NCBI RefSeq assembly: GCF_012927085.1
Contig: NZ_JABBFX010000003.1
Span: 186,001-250,000 of the forward strand
DNA: 64,000 nucleotides
Direction: 5' to 3'
Source: Ramlibacter agri
GTDB lineage: Bacteria; Pseudomonadota; Gammaproteobacteria; Burkholderiales; Burkholderiaceae_C
Part shown: piece after piece, positions 42,147 through 49,290 of the stretch
Position numbering within the stretch: the first letter of the stretch is position 1
How the letters are laid out: each line of letters starts with the position of its first letter
Made by a program: the position numbers and the translations under genes
Notes under the pieces: model-generated
The model's database searches: none
What the model saw: the letters and a program-made list of their open reading frames with translations, nothing else
Told to the model about the DNA's origin: nothing

Positions 42147-42572
42147 ATGAAACCGGAAAACATGAACAAGCTTCGCATCAGCGGTGTCGCCACCGCCACC
42201 TTCGGACTGCTGCTGGCCCTGGGCCAGTCGCTGCCTGCTCTGTCTCCCATGGCGAGCGCCCATGCAGAGCAGGGCAAGGTCTCTCGCCTGGGCGACCTGT
42301 CGAGGTTCCGCAAGATCGCGCAGGACACGTCCGCAATGGTCGACAAAGGCGACCTCCCTGGCGCGAAGACCCGCATCAAGGACCTGGAGACCGCCTGGGA
42401 CGAGGCCGAAGCGGGGCTGAAGCCCCGGTCTGCGGCGGACTGGCATGTCCTGGACAAGGCCATCGATCGCGCGCTGGACGCACTGCGCGCCGGAAGTCCT
42501 GATGCAGCCAGGTGCAAAAGCGCAATGACCGACGTGCTGGCCGCGTTCGACTCTGCGGCGGGACTGCGCTGA
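42147..42572 (+). CDS. small exported helical protein
   Basis: A 141-residue protein with a signal peptide ([30 protein letters not shown]) and a helical mature part ([64 protein letters not shown]...). The pattern resembles periplasmic sensor-like helical bundles. It lies 28 bases after the COG4705-like gene and completes a three-gene envelope cluster. An alternative start is at 42162. Confidence 0.75.
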   Translation: MKPENMNKLRISGVATATFGLLLALGQSLPALSPMASAHAEQGKVSRLGDLSRFRKIAQDTSAMVDKGDLPGAKTRIKDLETAWDEAEAGLKPRSAADWHVLDKAIDRALDALRAGSPDAARCKSAMTDVLAAFDSAAGLR

Positions 42573-42701
42573 TTCCGGCGCCCAGTGCGACGCCCGCGAA
42601 TCTCGCTGCCCGGCTGGGAGGTCAGCGTTGCAGCTTGGATGCCCTGGAGCAGCCATACTACGCACGCAGACCTGCAACCTGATCCATGAGGTGACCCAGC
42701 C

Positions 42702-43544
42702 ATGTGCGACGCAAACGACCAGGAAGAACTCAAGAAATACACCCGCCGCGATTTCGCCGCGTGGGCCGCATCCGCGGGCATGCTGACCGCGCTGCCCAGC
42801 GTGGCCAACGCCGTGGCCGTGGCCGAGCGCGAAGTGACCATCACCACGCCCGATGGCACGTGCGACGCGTACTTTGTCCATCCCACGTCCGGGGCAGCGC
42901 CCGCCGTGCTGGTGTGGCCGGACATCTTCGGCCTGCGTCCCGCCTTCAGGCAGATGGGCCGGCGCCTGGCCGAGTCGGGCTACAGCGTGCTGGTGGTGAA
43001 CCCCTTCTACCGGCAGAAGAAGGCGCCCACCGCGCCGCAAGGCGGCAAGACGCCCATCGCCGAAGTGATGCCGCTGATGCAGGCCCTCACGCCGGCCATG
43101 CACCTGACCGATGGCAAGGCCTTCGTGGCCTGGCTGGACACGCAGGCCGAAGTCGACAAGGCGCGCAAGATCGGCACCACCGGTTATTGCATGGGCGGCC
43201 CGATCGCCGTGCGTACCGCGAGCGTGGCGCCCGGCCGCGTGGGCGCTGTCGGAACCTTCCACGGCGCCGCCATGGTGACCCCTGCGCCCGACAGCCCGCA
43301 TCGCCTCATCGCCCAGACGAAGGCGGAGTACCTGATCGCCATTGCCGAGAACGACGACCAGAAGGAGCCGCAAGCCAAGGTCGCCCTCAAGGAGGCGTTG
43401 GCCGCCGCGAAGCTTCCCGGCGAGGTGGAGGTGTACCCGGCCGCCCATGGCTGGTGCCCGCCCGACACGCAGGTCTACGATGCCGCGCAGGCGGAACGCG
43501 CCTGGACGCGCCTGCTTGCGACGTTCAAGCAGGGCCTGGCCTGA
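42702..43544 (+). CDS. dienelactone hydrolase-family protein with a Tat-like N-terminus
   Basis: A 280-residue alpha/beta hydrolase. The nucleophile elbow is TGYCMGG, with Cys replacing Ser as in dienelactone hydrolases. The acid is near IAIAENDDQKEP and the base is His in PAAHGWCPPD. The N-terminus carries R-R in a Tat-like context (KKYTRRDFAAWAASAGMLTALPSVANA), suggesting export, unlike classical cytoplasmic DLH. The ATG at 42702 follows GAGGTG. Such enzymes open lactones or hydrolyse esters; the substrate is unknown. Confidence 0.88.
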   Translation: MCDANDQEELKKYTRRDFAAWAASAGMLTALPSVANAVAVAEREVTITTPDGTCDAYFVHPTSGAAPAVLVWPDIFGLRPAFRQMGRRLAESGYSVLVVNPFYRQKKAPTAPQGGKTPIAEVMPLMQALTPAMHLTDGKAFVAWLDTQAEVDKARKIGTTGYCMGGPIAVRTASVAPGRVGAVGTFHGAAMVTPAPDSPHRLIAQTKAEYLIAIAENDDQKEPQAKVALKEALAAAKLPGEVEVYPAAHGWCPPDTQVYDAAQAERAWTRLLATFKQGLA

Positions 43545-43576
43545 TCGTTGCGATTGGCGAGCCTGCAGGAGCGAAC

Positions 43577-44029
43577 ATGAAGGACTGGACCGCCCTCGAA
43601 CGCGTGCTGCGTGAGCTGCACCGCATCCTGCTGCGTCGCGCCAGCCGCGAGTACATGCAGGTGAACGGCCTGGCCGAAGAGCCCGGCCCGGGCGACCTGC
43701 TGATGCTCGCCACGCGCGACGAGAACTTCGCCTGGCTGCGCAGCCTGTCCGAGCTGATGGCCGACATCGACCACCTGCGCGAACAACCCGAGGCGCGCGA
43801 CCAGCCCGGCGTGCGCGCCGCGGTGCGCGGCGCCGTGGAGCAGTTGCTGAATCCGCCGGCCGACCAGCAGCAGGCCAGCGCTTTCGCCGCGCGCTACTGG
43901 AGCCACGTGCACGCCGACCCGGAGGTGGCGATCGCACATGGCGCGGTGCGGCAGGCTTTGCGGGATTGGCCAGCGCCGGCCGAGGCGGATCACCGGCAGG
44001 TGATCGCCGAGCACACGCGCAAGAAGTGA
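43577..44029 (+). CDS. conserved-looking hypothetical protein, 150 residues
   Basis: A soluble, mostly helical protein (MKDWTALERVLRELHRILLRRASREYMQ...). It contains Leu-rich amphipathic helices and a His/Trp-containing segment (FAARYWSHVHADPEVAIAHGAVRQALRDW). CAGGAGCG precedes the ATG at 43577, 32 bases after the dienelactone hydrolase stop, so it is probably cotranscribed. No family recognised. Confidence 0.65.
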   Translation: MKDWTALERVLRELHRILLRRASREYMQVNGLAEEPGPGDLLMLATRDENFAWLRSLSELMADIDHLREQPEARDQPGVRAAVRGAVEQLLNPPADQQQASAFAARYWSHVHADPEVAIAHGAVRQALRDWPAPAEADHRQVIAEHTRKK

Positions 44030-44030
44030 C

Positions 44031-45134
44031 TCAGGCGGCGCGCTTTTCCAGGCGCGCCGCCAGCATCCGCGCGATCGCCGGCCCGGTTGCCATCGTGAAC
44101 AGCATCCGCAGCACCTGCATCGTCAGCACGAAGGCCATGTCCACCGGGCTCGACGCCGCAATGATGGCCACCGAATCGGCGCCGCCGGGACTGGTGGCGA
44201 GATAGGCGGTCAGCGGGTCCACGTGGGCCCAGTGCACCAGCACCAGCCCGACGCACCCGCACAGCACGATCAGCGTGATGATCGATGCCAGCACCTTGGG
44301 CAGCGAGCGCGCTGCGTCGGCCAGCACCTGGCGGTTGAAGCGCATGCCGATGGTCCAGCCGACGAAGGCATAGGCCACGGCCAGCACCAGCGGCGGCAGT
44401 TCGACGGGCACGTGCGCGAAGTCCTGCATCAGCACGCCGCAAATCATCGGCAGCAGCAGGCCGCCCGCGGGCAGCCGCAGCTTCACGCCGACGTACGAGC
44501 CCGCGAGGGCGATGACCAGCGTGGCCCCCAGCCCGGGCCAGCTGCCGGGCGGCAGCAGCAGCGAGGCTGCCGCCGGATGCGGAACCGGCGTCCCCGTGTT
44601 CTGGATCCAGAAATGCGCGACCAGCGAGGCGGAGACCGACACGCAGACCACGCGCAGGTACTGCATGAAGGCGACCAGGCGCACGTCCGCGCCATGCGCT
44701 TCGGCCATGATCATCATCGCGGACGCCGCACCGGGCGCCGCGCCCCAGATGGCCGTGTCGCCGGGCAGCACCTGCCAGCGCGTGAGCATCCAGCCCAGGC
44801 CGTTGGCGAGCACCGTCACCGACAGCACGCCGACGAGGAACACGCCCCAGTGGTCGGAGAGCGTGGACAGCATGGAGACGGGGATGCCGCGCGCGATGAG
44901 CAGGCCGATGATGCCTTGCGCGGCGACGAAGCCGTGGCGCGTGACCACCACTTCCCGGCCGCCGACCGCGAAGGCGATGGCGGCGACCATGGGGCCCAGC
45001 AGCCGGCCGGCCGGCAGCCCCAGGTGGTCGAAGCCCGCCGCCAGGACGACGGACACCAGGACCAGGATGGACCAGCGAAGATGGAATCGGTTCAGCTTCA
45101 GGCGGGTCCGCGGCACCGGCGGATTATCCGGCAC
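44031..45134 (-). CDS. AbrB-family membrane transporter (formerly ammonia monooxygenase-like)
   Basis: A 367-residue inner-membrane protein with two related five-helix halves. The family signatures are LGLPAGRLLGPMVAAIAFAV, GAAPGAASAMMIMAEAHGADVRLVAFMQYLRV, LRLPAGGLLLPMICGVLMQD and TSPGGADSVAIIAASSPVDMAFVLTMQVLRMLF. The duplicated P-G-(G/A)-x-x-(A/S)-M/V motifs mark the AbrB-duplication group, thought to be small-molecule transporters. It ends the minus-strand operon led by the HMG-CoA-lyase gene and may move that pathway's substrate or product. Confidence 0.9.
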   Translation of the reverse strand: MPDNPPVPRTRLKLNRFHLRWSILVLVSVVLAAGFDHLGLPAGRLLGPMVAAIAFAVGGREVVVTRHGFVAAQGIIGLLIARGIPVSMLSTLSDHWGVFLVGVLSVTVLANGLGWMLTRWQVLPGDTAIWGAAPGAASAMMIMAEAHGADVRLVAFMQYLRVVCVSVSASLVAHFWIQNTGTPVPHPAAASLLLPPGSWPGLGATLVIALAGSYVGVKLRLPAGGLLLPMICGVLMQDFAHVPVELPPLVLAVAYAFVGWTIGMRFNRQVLADAARSLPKVLASIITLIVLCGCVGLVLVHWAHVDPLTAYLATSPGGADSVAIIAASSPVDMAFVLTMQVLRMLFTMATGPAIARMLAARLEKRAA

Positions 45135-45161
45135 GCCATGGCGGCGTGCCGGACGCGGGGC

Positions 45162-46139
45162 TTACTGCGGCTCGAGCCCGACCTTCTTCACCAGCGCGGC
45201 GTACTTCGCCAGCTCGGTGTGGAAGGCCGATTGCGCCTGCTCCGGCGTGCTCACCTTGATGGTGTTGCCCTGCTTGGCCATGACATCCTTCACGGCGGGG
45301 TCGGCGAATGCCGCCGTCACAGCGTCATGTGCCTTCTTGACGTTGGCCGGGCTCATGCCCTTGGGGCCGATCACCGCGAACCAGGCTTCCATCTCGAAGT
45401 TGGTCAGGCCTTGCTCGGCGAAGGTGGCGATCTCGGGCGCGGCGGCCGTGCGCTGCGCCGGCAGCAGGCCGATGGCGCGCAGCTGGCCGGCCTTGATCTG
45501 GCCTTGCACGCTGGGCAGCGCCGCGGTGGCGAAGTCGATCTGGCCGCCGATCAGGTCGGTCACCATCGGGCCCACGCCCTTGTAGGGGATGTGCTTGGCC
45601 TTGGCGCCCGCGGCGTCCAGCACCATTTCGCTGGCCAGGTGCAGGATGGTGCCGTTGCCGCCGGAACCGAAGTTGTACTGGCCCGGCTTGGCCTTCAGCG
45701 CCGCGAAGAATTCCTTCGCGTCCTTGACCGGCATCTTGGTCGGGTTCACCACCAGCACCATGGGCGTGGCACCGACGACGGCGATCGGCGTGAAGTCGCC
45801 GGGCATGTCGAAGGGCAGCGACTTCAGCACGCTGGGGAAGATGACCACGTTGTTCGACACCACCGACAGCACCGAGCCGTCGTTGGGCGAGCGGGCCAGC
45901 TGCTGCAGGCCGACGACGCCGCCGGCGCCCGGCTGGTTGTCGACGACCACGTTGGCGCCGAGCGCCTTGCCCAGCGCGGGCGATGCCGCACGGGTGATGG
46001 CGTCCACGCCCGAGCCGGTGGCGTTGGGCAGGATGAAGCGGACCACCGGGTCGGCGGCCTGCGCCAGCAGCGGCAGCGCGCTGGCGGCGACGAGGGCCGC
46101 GCCCAGGCAGGCGCGGCGCGTGATCTGGGAAAACTTCAT
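45162..46139 (-). CDS. TTT/Bug-family periplasmic substrate-binding protein
   Basis: A 325-residue exported binding protein with a leader (RACLGAALVAASALPLLAQA) and ligand-binding motifs FILPNATGSGVDAITR, DNQPGAGGVVG and HIPYKGVGPMVTDLIGG. It lies between the CoA-transferase gene (24-base gap) and the AbrB-family transporter gene (27-base gap). It probably binds the carboxylate that the CoA transferase and lyase act on. Confidence 0.93.
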   Translation of the reverse strand: MKFSQITRRACLGAALVAASALPLLAQAADPVVRFILPNATGSGVDAITRAASPALGKALGANVVVDNQPGAGGVVGLQQLARSPNDGSVLSVVSNNVVIFPSVLKSLPFDMPGDFTPIAVVGATPMVLVVNPTKMPVKDAKEFFAALKAKPGQYNFGSGGNGTILHLASEMVLDAAGAKAKHIPYKGVGPMVTDLIGGQIDFATAALPSVQGQIKAGQLRAIGLLPAQRTAAAPEIATFAEQGLTNFEMEAWFAVIGPKGMSPANVKKAHDAVTAAFADPAVKDVMAKQGNTIKVSTPEQAQSAFHTELAKYAALVKKVGLEPQ

Positions 46140-46163
46140 GGCTTGTCTCCTTTTGTATGCGTT

Positions 46164-47354
46164 TCAGTTCACCACGGCGCGCTCGCGCAGCGCCGCGATT
46201 TCGGCCTCACTGTAACCTGCCGCGGCCAGCAGCTCCGCGCTGTGCTCGCCCAGGCGCGGCGGCTGCAGCCGCACGCCGAGGCGGTCGCCGTCCATGGTGA
46301 TCGGGAACAGCGTGGTCTTCACCTGCTGGCCGGCCTTGTCGCCGTCCGGCAGCGTCACGTCCGCGAGGCCGCCGGTGGCGAGCAGGTGCTCGTCGTGCAG
46401 CAGGTCCTCGGGCTTGCGGATCGGCGCGAAGGGCAGGCCGGCCTGCTCCATGATCGCGGCGAGTTCCTCCGCGCCGCGGCGGGCGAGGCGTTCGCGCAAG
46501 GTGGCGAGCAGGCGCGGGCGCTGCTGCACGCGCTGGTTGTTGGTGGCGAGGTCCGGCTCGGCCTTCAAGTCGGGGAAGCCCAGCGCGTCGCAGAAGGCTT
46601 GCCACTGCGCGTCGCTCACCGCGGCCAGGAAGATCTGCTCGCCGTCCTTCACCGTGAACACGTCGTACACGGCCCAGGGGTTGTCGCGCGCGGGCATGGG
46701 TTGCGGATGGCGGCCCGTCATCGCGTACTGCAGCATGTGCTGCCCCATCAGGAACACGTTGTTCTCGTACAGGGCTGACTGCACTTCCATGCCGCGGCCG
46801 GTGATGCCGCGCTGGATCAGCGCGCCCAGCGTGCCGATGGCGCCGAACAGGCCGCCCATGATGTCGTTGACGCTGGCGCCGGCGCGCAGCGGGTCGCCGG
46901 GCCGGCCGGTCATGTAGGCCAGGCCGCCCATCATCTGCACCACTTCGTCGAGCGCCGTGCGGTGGTCGTAAGGGCCGGGCAGGAAGCCCTTGTGGCTGGC
47001 GTAGATGAGGCGCGGGTTGTCCTTGGAGAGGCTGGCGTAGTCCAGGCCGTACTTCGCCATCGTGCCGGGCTTGAAGTTCTCGATCACCACGTCCGCGCTG
47101 GCGCACAGGCGTCGGGCCGCCGCGGCGCCTTCGGGCTGGTGCAGGTCCAGGCCGATGCTCTTCTTGTTGCGGTTGTACATGGGGAAGAAGCCCGAGCCCG
47201 CACCCAGCAGGCGGCGCGTGTTCTCGCCCTGCACGGGTTCGATCTTGATGACCTCGGCGCCCATGTCGGCCAGCACCATGCCGCAGGTGGGGCCCATGAC
47301 CATGTGGGTGAACTCGAAGACCTTCAGGCCTTGTAGCGGTTGCGGCGCGTTCAT
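46164..47354 (-). CDS. CaiB/BaiF-family (class III) CoA transferase
   Basis: A 396-residue enzyme that moves CoA between carboxylic acids. The family N-terminus is PLQGLKVFEFTHMVMGPTCGMVLADMGAEVIKIE. The catalytic Asp lies in ASVNDIMGGLFGA (near residue 160), and the C-terminal GLPFAPIRKPEDLLHDEHL segment is typical. Its ATG overlaps the lyase stop by four bases. With the lyase it probably makes a CoA thioester from a hydroxy dicarboxylate and hands it on for cleavage (inference). Confidence 0.94.
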   Translation of the reverse strand: MNAPQPLQGLKVFEFTHMVMGPTCGMVLADMGAEVIKIEPVQGENTRRLLGAGSGFFPMYNRNKKSIGLDLHQPEGAAAARRLCASADVVIENFKPGTMAKYGLDYASLSKDNPRLIYASHKGFLPGPYDHRTALDEVVQMMGGLAYMTGRPGDPLRAGASVNDIMGGLFGAIGTLGALIQRGITGRGMEVQSALYENNVFLMGQHMLQYAMTGRHPQPMPARDNPWAVYDVFTVKDGEQIFLAAVSDAQWQAFCDALGFPDLKAEPDLATNNQRVQQRPRLLATLRERLARRGAEELAAIMEQAGLPFAPIRKPEDLLHDEHLLATGGLADVTLPDGDKAGQQVKTTLFPITMDGDRLGVRLQPPRLGEHSAELLAAAGYSEAEIAALRERAVVN

Positions 47355-48307
47355 GCTGCGACTTCCTTTTTCTTCATCGTCTTCGGCAGGCCTGCTTGCC
47401 AGACGCTGCCATGCAGTTGCTCGCCTTCGAGCCAGTGGGCCAGCTTCTTGCGCAGCACGAGCAGCGCGTCGAAGTCCAGCCCCGTTTCGATCCCCATGCT
47501 GGCCAGCATGTAGGCCAGGTCTTCGGTGGCGACGTTGCCGCTGGCGCCGGGCGCATGCGGGCAGCCGCCGATGCCGCCGAGGCAGGCATCCAGGCGCGTC
47601 ACGCCCATCTGCAGCGCGGCGTAGCAGTTGGCCAGGCCGAGGCCGCGCGTGTCGTGGAAGTGTGCAGAGTCCAGCTTGCCGCGGGCGACGGGCAGCACCT
47701 TCTCGAACAGGCGCGACACCATCGCGGGGTCGGCATAGCCCACCGTGTCGGCCAGGCTGACCTTGTCGGCGCCGGCGTCCAGCACGGCCTGCACCAGGCG
47801 CACCACTTCGCTTTCCTCCACCCGGCCCTGGATCGTGCAGCCGAAGGCGGTGCTGATGCCCACCTCCAGCAAGGTGTGCGAACCCGCGGCGTCGCGCGCG
47901 GCGCGCATGCGGCCGATCTCCGCCACCACTTCATCCGGCGTCTTGCGCAGGTTAGCCAGGCTGTGCGCGTGGCTCGCCGAGATCGGCACCAGCATCGCGT
48001 GCGCTTCTTCGGCGATGGCGCGTTCTGCGCCCTTGAGGTTGGGAACGAGCACGCTGGCGACCAGGCCGGGCAGCGTCTTCGCGAAGGCCAGCACTTCGGC
48101 GGTGTCGGCCAGTTGCGGCATCAGCCGTGCGGGCACGAAGGAGCCGACTTCCATTTCGCGCAGGCCGGCGGCGTGCGCGTCGCGCAGCCACTCCAGCTTG
48201 AGGGCGGTGGGCACGGTGCGGGGAATGATCTGGAGGCCGTCGCGCAGGCCGACGTCGCGGATGGCGACGCGCCGCGGCAGCGCTCGCGAAGAGCTTGGTT
48301 CGTTCAT
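47351..48307 (-). CDS. hydroxymethylglutaryl-CoA lyase-like enzyme
   Basis: A 318-residue TIM-barrel lyase of the HMGL family. The motif RDVGLRDGLQ is at the N-terminus, the metal-binding H-x-D/H pair is in AHFHDTRGLGLAN, and the HMG-CoA-lyase signature with catalytic Cys is G-G-C-P-H-A-P-G-A-S-G-N. The enzyme cleaves 3-hydroxy-3-methyl acyl-CoAs to acetyl-CoA and an oxoacid. Homologues also act on citramalyl-CoA or related thioesters, so HMG-CoA itself is not certain. It is the first gene of the operon, divergent from the LysR at 48391, which is separated by an 83-base operator region. Confidence 0.93.
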   Translation of the reverse strand: MNEPSSSRALPRRVAIRDVGLRDGLQIIPRTVPTALKLEWLRDAHAAGLREMEVGSFVPARLMPQLADTAEVLAFAKTLPGLVASVLVPNLKGAERAIAEEAHAMLVPISASHAHSLANLRKTPDEVVAEIGRMRAARDAAGSHTLLEVGISTAFGCTIQGRVEESEVVRLVQAVLDAGADKVSLADTVGYADPAMVSRLFEKVLPVARGKLDSAHFHDTRGLGLANCYAALQMGVTRLDACLGGIGGCPHAPGASGNVATEDLAYMLASMGIETGLDFDALLVLRKKLAHWLEGEQLHGSVWQAGLPKTMKKKEVAA

Positions 48308-48351
48308 GGAGCAAGTTTAGAATTTCCGAACCGCTCCAGATAATCACTTTC

Positions 48352-48378
48352 GGAACGCTTTCGTTCCAAATTGGAACG
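48352..48378. promoter_or_regulatory. LysR operator: three GGAACG half-sites
   Basis: GGAACG (48352-48357), CGTTCC (48362-48367) and GGAACG (48373-48378) alternate in orientation. CGTTCC-AAATT-GGAACG is a near-perfect dyad and contains the T-N11-A pattern of LysR sites (T-TCCAAATTGGA-A). It lies in the gap between the divergent HMGL and LysR genes, 12-39 bases before the LysR ATG. Confidence 0.65.
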
Positions 48379-48390
48379 TCTGGCATCTCC

Positions 48391-49290
48391 ATGCGCGATC
48401 TCGACCTCACCACGCTCCGCCTGTTCGTCTCCGTCTGCGAGACGGGCAACATCGCGCGCGCCGGCGAGCAGGCCAACATCGTCGGCTCGGCCATCAGCAA
48501 GCGGCTGGCCCAGCTGGAAGACCAGCTCGGCACGCCGCTGCTGGCGCGCAAGCGCTATGGCGTGGTGCCCACCACCGCCGGCCAGACCCTGCTGGAACAC
48601 GCGCGCGCCATGCTCGATAGCGCGGCGCGCATCGAGGCCGACATGCGCAACTTCGCGGCCGGTGCGCGCGGGCAAGTGCGCGTGCTGGCTTCAGTGTCGG
48701 CCATGACGGAATCGCTGGCGGAAGACGTCGCCGCCTTCCTGGCCGACCCCAGGCACCGCGCGATCCAGGTCGACCTGGAGGAGCGCGTCAGCCCGGAGAT
48801 CGTGCGCGGCGTGCAGGAAGGCATGGCCTCGCTGGGCGTGTGCTGGGACGCCGCGGACGTCAACGGCCTGCAATCGCGCCCCTATCGCAGCGACCACCTG
48901 TGCGTGGTCGTGCCGCCGCGCCACGCGCTGGCAGGCAAGCGCAAGGTGCGCTTCGCCGACACGCTGGACTTCGAGCAGGTGAGCCTGCCCGTCAACAGCG
49001 CGGTGCAGGTGCGCCTGCAGCAACTGGCCGCCAGCCTGGGCCGGCCGGTGAAGCATCGCGTGATCGTCACCAATTTCGAAGCCGCGCTACGCGTCGTGCG
49101 CGCCGGGCTGGCCATCAGCCTGGTGCCGCGCGAAGTGGCGGAACCCATGGCCGTCGCCTACGGACTCAAGCTGCTGCCGCTGGACGAGCCCTGGGCCGAG
49201 CGGCGTTTCCTCATCTGCTTCCGCGACGTCGAGTCGCTGACGCCTTCGGCCCGGCTGCTGCTGGACTACCTCGCCTCCATCGCCCCATGA
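48391..49290 (+). CDS. LysR-family transcriptional regulator
   Basis: A 299-residue LysR protein. The N-terminal helix-turn-helix is TTLRLFVSVCETGNIARAGEQANIVGSAISKRLAQLEDQLG, followed by a two-lobed effector domain (GQVRVLASVSAMTESLAEDVAAFL...). The ATG at 48391 gives the standard start; the longer frame from 48295 crosses the operator. It is translationally coupled to the aconitase-like gene (ATGA overlap at 49287) and divergent from the lyase operon, so it probably controls both sides. Confidence 0.94.
   Translation: MRDLDLTTLRLFVSVCETGNIARAGEQANIVGSAISKRLAQLEDQLGTPLLARKRYGVVPTTAGQTLLEHARAMLDSAARIEADMRNFAAGARGQVRVLASVSAMTESLAEDVAAFLADPRHRAIQVDLEERVSPEIVRGVQEGMASLGVCWDAADVNGLQSRPYRSDHLCVVVPPRHALAGKRKVRFADTLDFEQVSLPVNSAVQVRLQQLAASLGRPVKHRVIVTNFEAALRVVRAGLAISLVPREVAEPMAVAYGLKLLPLDEPWAERRFLICFRDVESLTPSARLLLDYLASIAP

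Noticed and set aside
44223..46778. 851-codon plus-strand frame opposite the AbrB, Bug and CoA-transferase genes
   Set aside because: Same reason; the three minus-strand products have full family motifs.
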